In this document: one piece after another, positions 1-8,462 of the stretch
Numbering within the stretch: the stretch's first letter is position 1
How the letters are laid out: each line of letters begins with the position of its first letter
From: an uncultured Ruminococcus sp.
Lineage (GTDB): Bacteria; Bacillota; Clostridia; Oscillospirales; Ruminococcaceae
Assembly (NCBI GenBank): GCA_910577575.1
Contig: CAJTOG010000003.1
Coordinates: 31,784 to 95,783 of the forward strand
Direction of reading: 5' to 3'
DNA length: 64,000 nucleotides
Notes under the pieces: model-generated
The model's input: the letters and a program-made list of their open reading frames with translations, nothing else
Told to the model about the DNA's origin: nothing
Database searches by the model: none
Program-made: the position numbers and the translations under genes

Positions 1-2
1 AT

Positions 3-1316
3 CTTAAGAACTACAAGGGTGCTGTCCTTATAGTAAGTCACGACAGATATTTTCTTGACAGACTATGCACATCAGTTTGTGAAATAGAACGTGGAATACT
101 AAAGCGTTACAGCGGAAATTATTCAGCTTTTATCCGACAGCGTGAAGAAAACGATATGCGTCAGGAACGTGAATATGAACAGCAGCAGAAACAAATTTCC
201 AAATTGGAAGATTACGTTGCAAGAAACCTTGTCCGTGCATCAACTACCAAAATGGCACAGAGCAGACGTAAACAACTTGAAAAAATCGAACGTATCAAAA
301 AACCTTTCCATGACCAAAAACATGCAAAAATAAGTTTCACCTATGCAACAGAACCACCTCAGGAAATACTTAAAGTCAAAAATATCGATATATCTGTCGG
401 TGAAGGTACAAACAGAAAAACTCTTGTCAATGATATAAGCTTTGAAGTCCGCAGGGGTGAAAAAATAGGAATCATCGGTGATAACGGGATAGGAAAATCA
501 ACACTTCTGAAAATTATTCAGGGACTTCTTCCACATGAAGGCAAAATCCATTGGAACACAAATATCAAAATCTCTTACTTTGAACAGGAAAGTACAAACC
601 TTAACCGTGAACTGACCGTTATGGAAGAACTTCATAGCCGTTATCCTTCACTTACTGATTTGGAAGTAAGAAATCTGCTTGCACAAGTACGATTTACAGG
701 TGAAAATGTTTTCAAAGAAACAGGTGTTATAAGCGGCGGAGAGCGTGCCAAACTATGTTTTGCAATTATGATGCAGGAACATGGAAATGTACTTATTCTT
801 GATGAACCAACAAACCATCTTGATTTAAGTTCCAAAGAAGCTATAGAAACAGCCCTCGAAGAATATACGGGTACAATTATTTTCGTTTCACATGACAGAT
901 ATTTATTAAGTAAAATTGCAGACAGATTAATTGAATTAACTGACGGCGGATACCGTGAACATAATTACAATTTTGAAAAATATCTTAATATTCTCCGTGA
1001 GGAACAGGCAGAGAAAAAACGAATCTCTGACGCTGAAAAATTTGCAAAAATGGCAGAATCCACAAAGAATAAACAGGTCAAAACTTATCGAAGCAAACAG
1101 CAGAGAAGTGCTGATGCTGCACGCAAAAATGAAATACGCCGTCTTGAAAATGAAATAGAAGAATTTCAGAATAAAATTAATTCTCTGACTGAAGAAATTT
1201 CCAGAGAGGAAGTTTATTCAGATTACGAGCTTATGAATGCAAAATGTTCTGAAATTGACGGATTAAAGAGTAAAATTGACGAAAATTTTGATAAGCTTAT
1301 TGAACTGGACTACTGA
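3..1316 (+). CDS. ABC-F family ATPase, 5'-truncated by window edge
   Basis: The frame is open from the first bases, so the true start lies upstream; 437 residues are visible. They begin in the first ATPase domain just before its H-switch (VSHDRYFLD). Next comes a charged coiled linker, then a complete second ATPase domain with Walker A (GDNGIGKST), signature SGGERAKL, Walker B LILDEPTNHLD and H-switch VSHDRYLL. A Lys/Glu-rich C-terminal coiled coil ends the protein. No membrane segments are present. Two tandem ATPase domains without a permease define ABC-F proteins, which act on the ribosome as translation factors or antibiotic-protection proteins. The subfamily cannot be assigned without the N-terminus. 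A start at 156 would cut through the linker and is not the real start. Confidence 0.9.
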   Translation, partial: LKNYKGAVLIVSHDRYFLDRLCTSVCEIERGILKRYSGNYSAFIRQREENDMRQEREYEQQQKQISKLEDYVARNLVRASTTKMAQSRRKQLEKIERIKKPFHDQKHAKISFTYATEPPQEILKVKNIDISVGEGTNRKTLVNDISFEVRRGEKIGIIGDNGIGKSTLLKIIQGLLPHEGKIHWNTNIKISYFEQESTNLNRELTVMEELHSRYPSLTDLEVRNLLAQVRFTGENVFKETGVISGGERAKLCFAIMMQEHGNVLILDEPTNHLDLSSKEAIETALEEYTGTIIFVSHDRYLLSKIADRLIELTDGGYREHNYNFEKYLNILREEQAEKKRISDAEKFAKMAESTKNKQVKTYRSKQQRSADAARKNEIRRLENEIEEFQNKINSLTEEISREEVYSDYELMNAKCSEIDGLKSKIDENFDKLIELDY

Positions 1317-1383
1317 TAAATATAATAACTTTATAATTTTCAACAGATAATATTGTTGAAAACGCTTAAAATAAAAAAAACTC

Positions 1384-1412
1384 TTGCAATACTTGTCATA
1401 ATATGATATAAT
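1384..1412 (+). promoter_or_regulatory. sigma-A promoter of the SCIFF operon
   Basis: -35 TTGCAA (1384-1389), 17-bp spacer, -10 TATAAT (1407-1412) preceded by TATGA, an extended -10. It lies 35 bp upstream of the SCIFF start and its strong AGGAGGT ribosome binding site (1434-1440). Confidence 0.8.
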
Positions 1413-1446
1413 GACAATAGTATATTTTTTTATAGGAGGTAATAAA

Positions 1447-1584
1447 ATGAAACACATCAGAACTATTAACAAAGCTAATCTTAAAGAGTCTGCTCAGAAA
1501 GGCGGCTGCGGTAAGTGTCAGGCTTCATGTCAGTCAGCTTGCAAAACTTCATGCACCGTTGCTAACCAGAAGTGCGAAAGATAA
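1447..1584 (+). CDS. scfA: SCIFF ribosomal peptide precursor (six cysteines in forty-five residues)
   Basis: A 45-residue ORF beginning MKHIRTINKANLKES. Six cysteines sit at residues 21, 24, 28, 32, 36 and 43, in the spacing C-x2-C-x3-C-x3-C-x3-C-x6-C, followed only by Glu-Arg. This length, the six cysteines and the MKHI(K/R)T-like start match the SCIFF family, the near-universal ribosomally made peptide of Clostridia. In that family a radical SAM enzyme joins a Cys sulfur to the alpha carbon of another residue (thioether/ranthipeptide). The gene for that enzyme follows at 1673. AGGAGGT lies six bases before the ATG and a consensus promoter lies directly upstream. The biological role of SCIFF is not established. 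Recognition is from memory of the family; the cysteine pattern is read directly. Confidence 0.95.
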   Translation: MKHIRTINKANLKESAQKGGCGKCQASCQSACKTSCTVANQKCER

Positions 1585-1612
1585 AACTGTATTCTCAGTT
1601 TTAACGGTCTGT

Positions 1613-1648
1613 TGAGGCAGTTTGATACTGCCTCATATTTTTTACTTT
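1613..1648 (+). terminator. attenuator-like hairpin between SCIFF precursor and maturase
   Basis: Stem TGAGGCAG (1613-1620), 7-nt loop, CTGCCTCA (1628-1635), then TATTTTTTAC and further T runs. It has the form of an intrinsic terminator but lies inside the precursor-maturase pair. It probably lets much more precursor mRNA than maturase mRNA be made. Confidence 0.7.
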
Positions 1649-1672
1649 TTTTATAAAAGAAAGGATATTAAT

Positions 1673-3043
1673 ATGATACATAAATATAAGCTTAACGGAT
1701 TCAATATCGTTCTTGATGTAAACAGCGGAGGCGTTCATATTGTTGATGAACTTACATATGATTTGCTTGACAACATTGAACCACCCTTTGAAGAAAAATG
1801 TCCTGAAAATGTAGTTGAAAAACTTTCAAGAGCTTATTCCCCGGAAGATATTGAATCATGCTATCAGGAAATTATTGAACTTTATAATGACAAGATTCTT
1901 TTTTCTGATGATGATTATGAAAAATATGCCAAATATTCAATTGCATCACCCGTTAAAGCAATGTGTCTCAATATAGCCCATGACTGCCAGCTCAGATGCA
2001 AATATTGTTTTGCTTCTACAGGCGACTTCGGCAAGGGACGTAAACTCATGTCATTTGAAACAGGTAAACACGCTATCGATTTCCTGCTTGAAAATTCAGG
2101 CGACAGACCAAATCTTGAACTTGACTTTTTCGGCGGAGAACCTCTTATGAATTTCAAAGTTGTAAAACAGATTGTTGAGTATGCCCGCTCGCGTGAAGTC
2201 GAATACAATAAAAAATTCAGATTCACTATCACAACAAATGGTCTTCTTCTTGATGATGAAAAAATAGACTTCATCAACAGGGAAATGTCAAACGTTGTAC
2301 TCTCAATCGACGGAAGAAAATCTGTAAACGACTATTTCCGAGTACTTCCGAACGGTATGGGCTGTTATGACATGATTCTTCCGAAATACAAAAAACTTGT
2401 TGATGGCAGAGGAGATAAGGAATATTATGTGCGTGGAACATTTACAAATAAAAACCTTGATTTCTCCAATGACGTCTTTGCACTGTATGAAGCAGGTTTT
2501 GACCAAATTTCCATTGAACCCGTGGTCGGAGAAGGCGACGAATATGCACTTACAGAAAAAGAACTTCCCGCCGTTTTCAAGGAATACGAAATACTCGCAA
2601 AAAGAATACTCGATAATGAGAAAAACGGCAAAAAGTTCAATTTCTTCCACTTCATGCTTGATTTAGACCAAGGTCCATGTGCAATAAAAAGACTACGTGG
2701 CTGCGGATGCGGAAATGATTATGTTGCCATAACTCCGGACGGCGATATTTTTCCATGTCATCAATTTGTCGGAATTGACGAATACAAAATGGGAAATATT
2801 GATGAAGGTACTTTCAATCAGGAAATGAAAGCTGATTTTGCGTCCTGCCATGTTTATTCAAAGCCGGAATGCCGTAAATGCTGGGCAAAGTTCTATTGCA
2901 GCGGGGGGTGTAATGCCAATAACTATCAGTATATGGGCGATGTTCGTTCAGCTCATAAAATTTCATGTGAACTTGAAAAGAAACGTCTTGAATGTGCCAT
3001 TATGATGAAAGCTGTCCGTACTTTCGGAGAACAGGAAGATTAA
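1673..3043 (+). CDS. scfB: SCIFF radical SAM maturase (thioether-forming, SPASM type)
   Basis: 456 residues. The radical SAM motif C-x3-C-x2-C (CQLRCKYC) is at residues 105-112 and binds the SAM-cleaving [4Fe-4S] cluster. A DFFGGEPLMNF segment follows, as in peptide-modifying radical SAM enzymes. The C-terminal SPASM region is cysteine-rich (CGCG, FPCHQF, CRKCWAKFYCSGGC) and would carry two auxiliary clusters. The N-terminal about 90 residues match the position of the RiPP recognition element. The ATG at 1673, with AAAGAAAGG before it, is preferred over an in-frame codon at 1622 that lies inside the upstream hairpin. It pairs with the SCIFF gene just upstream and ends one base before the convergent glgB stop codon. 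Confidence 0.95.
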   Translation: MIHKYKLNGFNIVLDVNSGGVHIVDELTYDLLDNIEPPFEEKCPENVVEKLSRAYSPEDIESCYQEIIELYNDKILFSDDDYEKYAKYSIASPVKAMCLNIAHDCQLRCKYCFASTGDFGKGRKLMSFETGKHAIDFLLENSGDRPNLELDFFGGEPLMNFKVVKQIVEYARSREVEYNKKFRFTITTNGLLLDDEKIDFINREMSNVVLSIDGRKSVNDYFRVLPNGMGCYDMILPKYKKLVDGRGDKEYYVRGTFTNKNLDFSNDVFALYEAGFDQISIEPVVGEGDEYALTEKELPAVFKEYEILAKRILDNEKNGKKFNFFHFMLDLDQGPCAIKRLRGCGCGNDYVAITPDGDIFPCHQFVGIDEYKMGNIDEGTFNQEMKADFASCHVYSKPECRKCWAKFYCSGGCNANNYQYMGDVRSAHKISCELEKKRLECAIMMKAVRTFGEQED

Positions 3044-3044
3044 T

Positions 3045-4838
3045 TCACTTTCTCTTGAGAATAAACATTCTTCCGCTGTATGGTGGTATATCCATAATAA
3101 GCTTATCATCTTCATGAACAAATTCAGCTTTGCCGTCAGGCGTACCTCCGCCGTATTTGCAATTATCCGAATCAAGAAGCAGTTTTATTTTCCAGTCGGC
3201 TCCTGTCGTTACAGCATAATCAATCTGATTCCAGTCCGAAAAATTAAGAACAGTCAAAATGTCACCCTGTTTACTTTTACGGCGTATTGCATAAACACAT
3301 CTGTCGGCTGAATTACAGTCAGACCATTCAAAATTCGTTGAATCATAATCATAATAAAATGCATGATATTTAAGATAAATCATATTCAGCGTTTTAATAA
3401 ATTCTCTGAATGAATCGTGAGCAGGATATTTAAGTATATCCCAGTCCTGCTCACGTTTTTCATCCCATTCACGAAGCTGACCGAATTCATTGCCCATAAA
3501 ATTAAGCTTCTTTCCGGGATGAGCAATCATATACATATATAACGCTCTTGCCTGCGGAAACTTATTGTCATAATCTCCGTGCATTTTCTGTAATATGGTT
3601 GCTTTACCGTGTACAACTTCATCATGTGAAAAAGGCATAATAAATTTTTCATTATAAAAATAAATCATGGAAAAAGTAAGCTTATGATAACAGCCTGTGC
3701 GGTACAGAGGAGAAGTCTGAAAATATTCAAGGGTATCATGCATCCAGCCCATATCCCATTTATAATCAAATCCAAGCCCGCCGTTTTCTACAGAAACTGT
3801 AACACTCGGATATGAAGACGAATCTTCCGCTGCAAGTATTGCAGACGGATGACGGGTTTTCAGTCCCTTATTCATACATTTTATAAAGTTTATAGCCGGA
3901 TAATTCTCCCCACGATTTTCATCGCCATTCCAGAAAATTATGTTTCGTATTGCATCCATACGCAAACCGTCAAAATGATAAATATCAAGCCAGTAATTAG
4001 CAGCAGACTGTAAAAAAGAACGAACTTCTCCCTTTGAATGCATAAAATTACGGCTTCCCCATTCATTATATCCTATATCATGGGTAGGATATTCATAAAG
4101 TTTTGTGCCGTCATATTCAGTAAGACCATAATGGTCAACTGCAAAATGAACGGGAACAAAATCCATAATTACGCCTATTCCCTTTTTATGACATTTATCA
4201 ATAAGCTCCATGAGTTGCTGAGGAGTTCCATAACGTGAAGTTGGTGCAAAGAATCCCGTTATCTGATATCCCCATGATTCATCACAAGGGTGTTCGCTGA
4301 GGGGCATAAACTCTATATAATTATAACCGTATTCAAGTACATAATCAATGAGATTATCTGCAATTTCCGAATAGTTATACCACTCACATTTACCCTCTTC
4401 TGATTCCGGTTTTTTCCATGAGCCAAGATGCACTTCATATATATTAAGCGGTTTGTCCATACAGTCTGTACGCTTATTCATCCATCTGCTGTCATGAAAC
4501 CTGTAATCAAGACTTCTGATTACTGAACAAGTTCCCGGTCGCAGTTCACTGCTATAACCATACGGGTCACAATGGTCTATAAAATCACCTTTTTTATTAT
4601 ATATACGATATTTGTACCGCATACCTTCAAGAGCTTCAGGGCAGAATAATTCATAAAAATTTCCGTCAACAATCTGCTCCATAGGTATATCTTCCCAATC
4701 ACTGAAATCCCCTATTACTGACACTTTTGACGCATTAGGTGCATATGTCCGGAACATTGTTCCCTTCGATTCAAGATGTGCACCGAGATATTCGTAAGCA
4801 TTAAATAATTCACCCTTGTAAAATCCATAAATATCCAT
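3045..4838 (-). CDS. glgB: 1,4-alpha-glucan branching enzyme (GH13)
   Basis: 597 residues; makes alpha-1,6 branches in glycogen. The N-terminal CBM48-like domain (about 20-110) precedes a GH13 barrel with the catalytic nucleophile region FDGLRMDAIRN, the general acid region AAEDSSSYP and MPFSHDEVVHGK. A C-terminal all-beta domain ends in GRMFILKRK. The start at 4838 (MDIYGFYKG) has AAGGTG upstream. The frame stays open to 4958, but that extension is AT-rich intergenic-looking sequence. It is a lone glycogen gene here; other glg genes are not in the window. It is divergent from the TetR-type gene and convergent with the SCIFF maturase. Confidence 0.95.
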   Translation of the reverse strand: MDIYGFYKGELFNAYEYLGAHLESKGTMFRTYAPNASKVSVIGDFSDWEDIPMEQIVDGNFYELFCPEALEGMRYKYRIYNKKGDFIDHCDPYGYSSELRPGTCSVIRSLDYRFHDSRWMNKRTDCMDKPLNIYEVHLGSWKKPESEEGKCEWYNYSEIADNLIDYVLEYGYNYIEFMPLSEHPCDESWGYQITGFFAPTSRYGTPQQLMELIDKCHKKGIGVIMDFVPVHFAVDHYGLTEYDGTKLYEYPTHDIGYNEWGSRNFMHSKGEVRSFLQSAANYWLDIYHFDGLRMDAIRNIIFWNGDENRGENYPAINFIKCMNKGLKTRHPSAILAAEDSSSYPSVTVSVENGGLGFDYKWDMGWMHDTLEYFQTSPLYRTGCYHKLTFSMIYFYNEKFIMPFSHDEVVHGKATILQKMHGDYDNKFPQARALYMYMIAHPGKKLNFMGNEFGQLREWDEKREQDWDILKYPAHDSFREFIKTLNMIYLKYHAFYYDYDSTNFEWSDCNSADRCVYAIRRKSKQGDILTVLNFSDWNQIDYAVTTGADWKIKLLLDSDNCKYGGGTPDGKAEFVHEDDKLIMDIPPYSGRMFILKRK

Positions 4839-4953
4839 AAATTTCACCTTTTCCTTAAAAATCCAATAAAAATATTGACAATAAGTAATTATTATACTAT
4901 AATATATTATAAGACAAGTTTTTATCAATTTCAATAAACAGTTTTTAACTAAG

Positions 4954-4967
4954 GTCAATTATTTGAC
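4954..4967. promoter_or_regulatory. candidate TetR operator between glgB and the TetR gene
   Basis: Inverted repeat GTCAA-TTAT-TTGAC in the glgB/TetR divergent region. Its right arm is also a -35-like TTGAC for the rightward gene, so occupancy would repress the regulator itself. This is a suggestion from symmetry and position only. Confidence 0.35.
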
Positions 4968-5002
4968 TGCTATCTAAAACAGTTAAATTATGAGGTGTTA
5001 TT

Positions 5003-5542
5003 ATGGATTTACGTATTGAAAAGACAAGATGTGCAATCAGAAACGCTTTTTTACAGCTTCGTTCCAAAAAACCACTGGAAAAAATCACAGTAAAGGAGCT
5101 TTCGGAACTTGCCAATATCAACAAAGCTACTTTCTATCTTCACTATCATGATATTTATGATTTATCGGAATCCCTTGAACGTGATGTTGTTCGTGAATGC
5201 CTTCATGGAATAGAACAGCCTGAAAATATCTTCACAGATAACCAAAGTTTCATAAAAGAACTCATGGAAACCTTTATCGCAAATGAACAGCTTATAAAAA
5301 TCCTCTTTGAGGGCAACAGAAGCAGTAGTTTCATGAATATATTTGAAGAAGAATTATACAAAATTATCTATACAGCTTATCCGGATTATCAGCCAAGCCC
5401 AAAAAATAAAATGGTAATGACATTCCTTATTTACGGTGGATATTATACCTATTTCAAACACAGTGACCAAGGAATTACTTCTGTTTTCAATGTCATTGAA
5501 AAATTCTCAGGTGCAATAACCGAAATGCACAAGGAAAAATAA
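5003..5542 (+). CDS. TetR/AcrR family transcriptional regulator
   Basis: 179 residues. The N-terminal helix-turn-helix is typical of TetR proteins: IRNAFLQLRSKKPLEKITVKELSELANINKATFYLHYHDIYDL broken by family-conserved positions, roughly residues 11-55. A helical ligand-binding or dimerisation domain follows. The start has a GAGGTG ribosome binding site. It is divergent from glgB with 164 bp between the starts and followed by a strong bidirectional terminator, so it is probably a single-gene unit. Ligand and targets are unknown; autoregulation or control of glgB is the simplest guess. Confidence 0.85.
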   Translation: MDLRIEKTRCAIRNAFLQLRSKKPLEKITVKELSELANINKATFYLHYHDIYDLSESLERDVVRECLHGIEQPENIFTDNQSFIKELMETFIANEQLIKILFEGNRSSSFMNIFEEELYKIIYTAYPDYQPSPKNKMVMTFLIYGGYYTYFKHSDQGITSVFNVIEKFSGAITEMHKEK

Positions 5543-5548
5543 AAAGTC

Positions 5549-5587
5549 AACGCATTCTCTGAAATCTGAGAATGCGTTTCTATTTTA
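5549..5587. terminator. bidirectional intrinsic terminator
   Basis: 11-bp perfect stem AACGCATTCTC (5549-5559) / GAGAATGCGTT (5568-5578), with T-rich sequence to the right and A-rich to the left. It ends both the TetR gene (+) and the lipoprotein gene at 5585 (-). Confidence 0.85.
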
Positions 5588-7231
5588 ATCATAATTAAGG
5601 GCAAGTCTGTAATCTACAGCACCTGTAAACGGGTCATAAAATATCTGTTCGTTTTCTTTGTAAGCTATAAAATAGGAATTTTTATAGAATAATGGTATAA
5701 ACCAATAACTGTCTATTATCTGATTTTCAGCAGAAGTATAAGATTCAATAAGTTCATTGACTGAAGAACAACTCATAAGCTTTGCTGATATTTTTCCGTC
5801 AGACAATGTGTTTTTAAGGCATGATATATTTTCAAATTGCTGTATAACTGACCTTCCGACTGCTGATGTTCCCTTGACAGGATAAAGTGCAATACTGTAG
5901 TCTCCTTCTGAAATTCTTTGATAAAATTCATCTGCCATAACATCCTCTATACTGATATGAAATCCGAAAAGCTCCTGCCATTTTCCAATAACATCATTCA
6001 GACAGCCCGAACCTGCATACTCTGCATTTACCAGAATATTTACTGGTTCAAGCGAAGTAACTTTAAGTTCTTTTTTTGCAGTTTCATAACAGTTTAAAGC
6101 TTCTTCTTCATTGTATGACGTAAACTGTCTTTCTGAAACAAGTTCTCTATAACTTCTTCCATGAAGCTTTACTGCCGGCGGAATTATACCGTATGCAGTC
6201 TGAAAATCACCATTTGAATCCTGCTGTAAAGAATCTCTGTCAACAGAAAGTGCCATTGCCTTACGCATATTTCCATTGGAAAAATATTTATCATCCTGAT
6301 TGAAAACAATTCCCAATGTTGCCGCACTTATTCCTGTTATTGAATATTTTCCCGAATTATAAAGATTACTGTTTAAAGTTGTAAAACATTCTATCTCATC
6401 TTTTTTGAATAAATCCCTTACAGCATCTTCATTTTTTTCAATATTAAAACTAAGAAATGATGGATTAATGTCAAAAGTTTCACTCCAGTTTGCATCATTT
6501 CGTTTCATATACAGAATATTATTATTACCATAAGGGTCATAAAACCACTTTCTGACATAAAATGCACCATTCGACATTACTGAACGGTCATCAAGCCCAT
6601 ATCTGCCTTTAGTATTATTAAAAAATTCTTCATTGCAAGGATAGGAAGCAGCTGAAGCCATAAGACTTAAAAATTCGGTATTTGGATTTTCAAGAACTAT
6701 CATAAGTGTATAATCATCAGGTGCATAGATTTCAGCAGATGTAACAGGACTTCCGTTATAAATTACAGAAGATGCCCCCATGATACACATAAAGTCCTTT
6801 GCATAAGGCGACTGCATTTTAGGGTCAAGAACCCTCTGCAATGCAAACACATAATCCTTGGCCGTTACCGGAAAATATTCATCTTCTGTAATAACATCAT
6901 CATCATTTTCATCAAAAAACCAGAAGTTATCTTCTTTAAGCTTAAATGTATAAATTGTACCATTATCCGAAACAGTATAATTTTCAGCATTACAGCAGAC
7001 AACATTTCCGCTGCTGTCAATCTGCATAAGACCACTGTAAAGATTTTTTATAACTGTATTTGATGAAGGGTCATCAGCAAACTGAGGGTCAAGGCTTTCA
7101 GGATTTCCCTGCAATGGTGCATTGTACATATGACCTGTACCGCTTGCTCCGGAATCATCTCCGCATGAAACAACGGCAGAGGTAAATATCAATATACTTA
7201 AAAGAAATGCTATCTTTTTCAAATTATTCAC
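5585..7231 (-). CDS. OppA-like solute-binding lipoprotein (SBP family 5)
   Basis: 548 residues. A lipoprotein signal peptide ends at about residue 23 (SAVVSC), giving a lipid-anchored extracellular protein. The mature part has the family 5 peptide-binding opening GNPESLDPQFADD, then FKLKEDNFWF, DYVFALQRVLDP and the late ALSVDRDSL segment. The family binds oligopeptides, nickel or sugars for an ABC importer. No permease or ATPase lies nearby, so this copy is an orphan receptor. It starts with GTG at 7231, 11 bases after the VanY-like gene, and is co-transcribed with it. A link to cell-wall peptides is an inference from this pairing. Confidence 0.88.
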   Translation of the reverse strand: MNNLKKIAFLLSILIFTSAVVSCGDDSGASGTGHMYNAPLQGNPESLDPQFADDPSSNTVIKNLYSGLMQIDSSGNVVCCNAENYTVSDNGTIYTFKLKEDNFWFFDENDDDVITEDEYFPVTAKDYVFALQRVLDPKMQSPYAKDFMCIMGASSVIYNGSPVTSAEIYAPDDYTLMIVLENPNTEFLSLMASAASYPCNEEFFNNTKGRYGLDDRSVMSNGAFYVRKWFYDPYGNNNILYMKRNDANWSETFDINPSFLSFNIEKNEDAVRDLFKKDEIECFTTLNSNLYNSGKYSITGISAATLGIVFNQDDKYFSNGNMRKAMALSVDRDSLQQDSNGDFQTAYGIIPPAVKLHGRSYRELVSERQFTSYNEEEALNCYETAKKELKVTSLEPVNILVNAEYAGSGCLNDVIGKWQELFGFHISIEDVMADEFYQRISEGDYSIALYPVKGTSAVGRSVIQQFENISCLKNTLSDGKISAKLMSCSSVNELIESYTSAENQIIDSYWFIPLFYKNSYFIAYKENEQIFYDPFTGAVDYRLALNYD

Positions 7232-7242
7232 GTTTCTTTCTG

Positions 7243-8349
7243 TTATTCAATAACTGTAACAATAAATCCGTCAGCATTATTTCCTGAAACCTTATACATT
7301 TTACCAGAAGGTACAGGAACATCAGTTTTATTTTCTTCTGCCGGAACATAGTAAACAGCATAGTTCTGACCACCGGCTGTAATTTCAAGCGGATTTTCAT
7401 TAGTATGCGTTTTTATCAATTCAATATACTCTTCCATACAGAGGTTATTTGAATTGATATATACCGCATGAGGAACACCAATATATCTGTATGTATAAGT
7501 TCTTGCATTTTCACCGGTAATTTCTTCCTTGCCTTCAGGGAAGCGCATTATAAAACCATAGTTTCCTGCATTTTGAGCAAACCACCTGTAATTTCCTGTC
7601 GGACTGAAATACGCATAACCTATCTCATCAAATGTATCACTACAGAACATATCAAATGTGCGTCCTGTATGATAATCCGTATAACCGGCTTCAAAGGTTC
7701 TGGATTTTCCGTTTATATGACGTTCAACCTGTTCATCGTATGTTCTGTAACCGTCAAGAATAAATATGGATGTGGAATCAAGATACTTTGATTCCGCATA
7801 TGCATCAATCATTTCATTAAGCTGTTTCAGAACGTTTTTATCAAGCCTTGTAACAAAGTCGCCTGCTCCGTAGCTGTCACTTTTATTGTCAAAAAGAGTT
7901 ATCGGATTTATATCATCTTCATAAAATTTATAATCGTATTCAGCATTTACAAGTACAAGGTCGCCTTTATAAATATCATCATTTGAATGAGTCTCCGTTG
8001 TGTACCCTGAAAGCAACGTCTTAGTTGTCGATGTCACTGAATCAGTTGATGAAACTGATTCAGTTTCAGTAGTATATTCTACGCTGACTGTTGTCTCAGC
8101 AGAAACAAAAGTATTAATTTCTTGACTGGTAGTACTTGTTTCGACAGAGACACTTGTCCCATTGCTGAAAGATTGACTTGAATTGAGATTATCAGGTTCT
8201 TCCTTGCCAAAAAACGCTTTGACGCACGAAGTAATAACTACAGCAAGCACAATTAAAACAAGTATCAAAATAACAATGCGGTCATATCTTATACGATACC
8301 TTTTTCCATTATTAGTTCTTCGATTTTTTTGCTTCTCTCCTCTTGTCAT
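7243..8349 (-). CDS. membrane-anchored VanY-like D-Ala-D-Ala carboxypeptidase (peptidase M15B)
   Basis: 368 residues. A short basic N-terminus is followed by one transmembrane helix (about 26-44), then a Ser/Thr-rich spacer (about 55-115), then an extracellular M15-type domain. The zinc motif H-x6-D is seen in DYHTGRTFDM, preceded by ILDGYRTYDEQ. The later WFAQNAGNYGFIMRFPEGKE and GVPHAVY supply the conserved Trp/Glu/His region. Such enzymes trim the terminal D-Ala from peptidoglycan stems. No vancomycin resistance genes are nearby, so a wall-remodelling role is likelier. It is the first gene of a unit with the OppA-like lipoprotein and has a clear promoter at 8406-8434. Confidence 0.85.
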   Translation of the reverse strand: MTRGEKQKNRRTNNGKRYRIRYDRIVILILVLIVLAVVITSCVKAFFGKEEPDNLNSSQSFSNGTSVSVETSTTSQEINTFVSAETTVSVEYTTETESVSSTDSVTSTTKTLLSGYTTETHSNDDIYKGDLVLVNAEYDYKFYEDDINPITLFDNKSDSYGAGDFVTRLDKNVLKQLNEMIDAYAESKYLDSTSIFILDGYRTYDEQVERHINGKSRTFEAGYTDYHTGRTFDMFCSDTFDEIGYAYFSPTGNYRWFAQNAGNYGFIMRFPEGKEEITGENARTYTYRYIGVPHAVYINSNNLCMEEYIELIKTHTNENPLEITAGGQNYAVYYVPAEENKTDVPVPSGKMYKVSGNNADGFIVTVIE

Positions 8350-8405
8350 TTTATTTCTCCTTTTTTGTCATTTTCTTTTCTATAATATGGCTTAATCCTT
8401 TATAA

Positions 8406-8434
8406 ATTATAGCATAAATAATAACTCATGTAAA
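8406..8434 (-). promoter_or_regulatory. promoter of the vanY-like/oppA-like unit
   Basis: Read on the minus strand: -35 TTTACA (8434-8429), 17-bp spacer, extended -10 TATGC-TATAAT (8411-8406). Confidence 0.7.
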
Positions 8435-8462
8435 GGATTTTTTCAGTTTTTTCATAATTTTT

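Noticed and set aside
1622..1672. In-frame upstream start for the SCIFF maturase
   Set aside because: It lies within the hairpin and T tract; the ATG at 1673 has a good ribosome binding site and the family's usual N-terminus.
4839..4958. N-terminal extension of glgB to 4958
   Set aside because: The extra 40 residues are hydrophobic AT-rich translation of the intergenic region, and the ribosome binding site is before 4838.
7243..8349. Vancomycin resistance locus suggested by the VanY-like protein
   Set aside because: No VanH, VanA/B ligase, VanX or two-component system is nearby; a wall-maintenance role is likelier.
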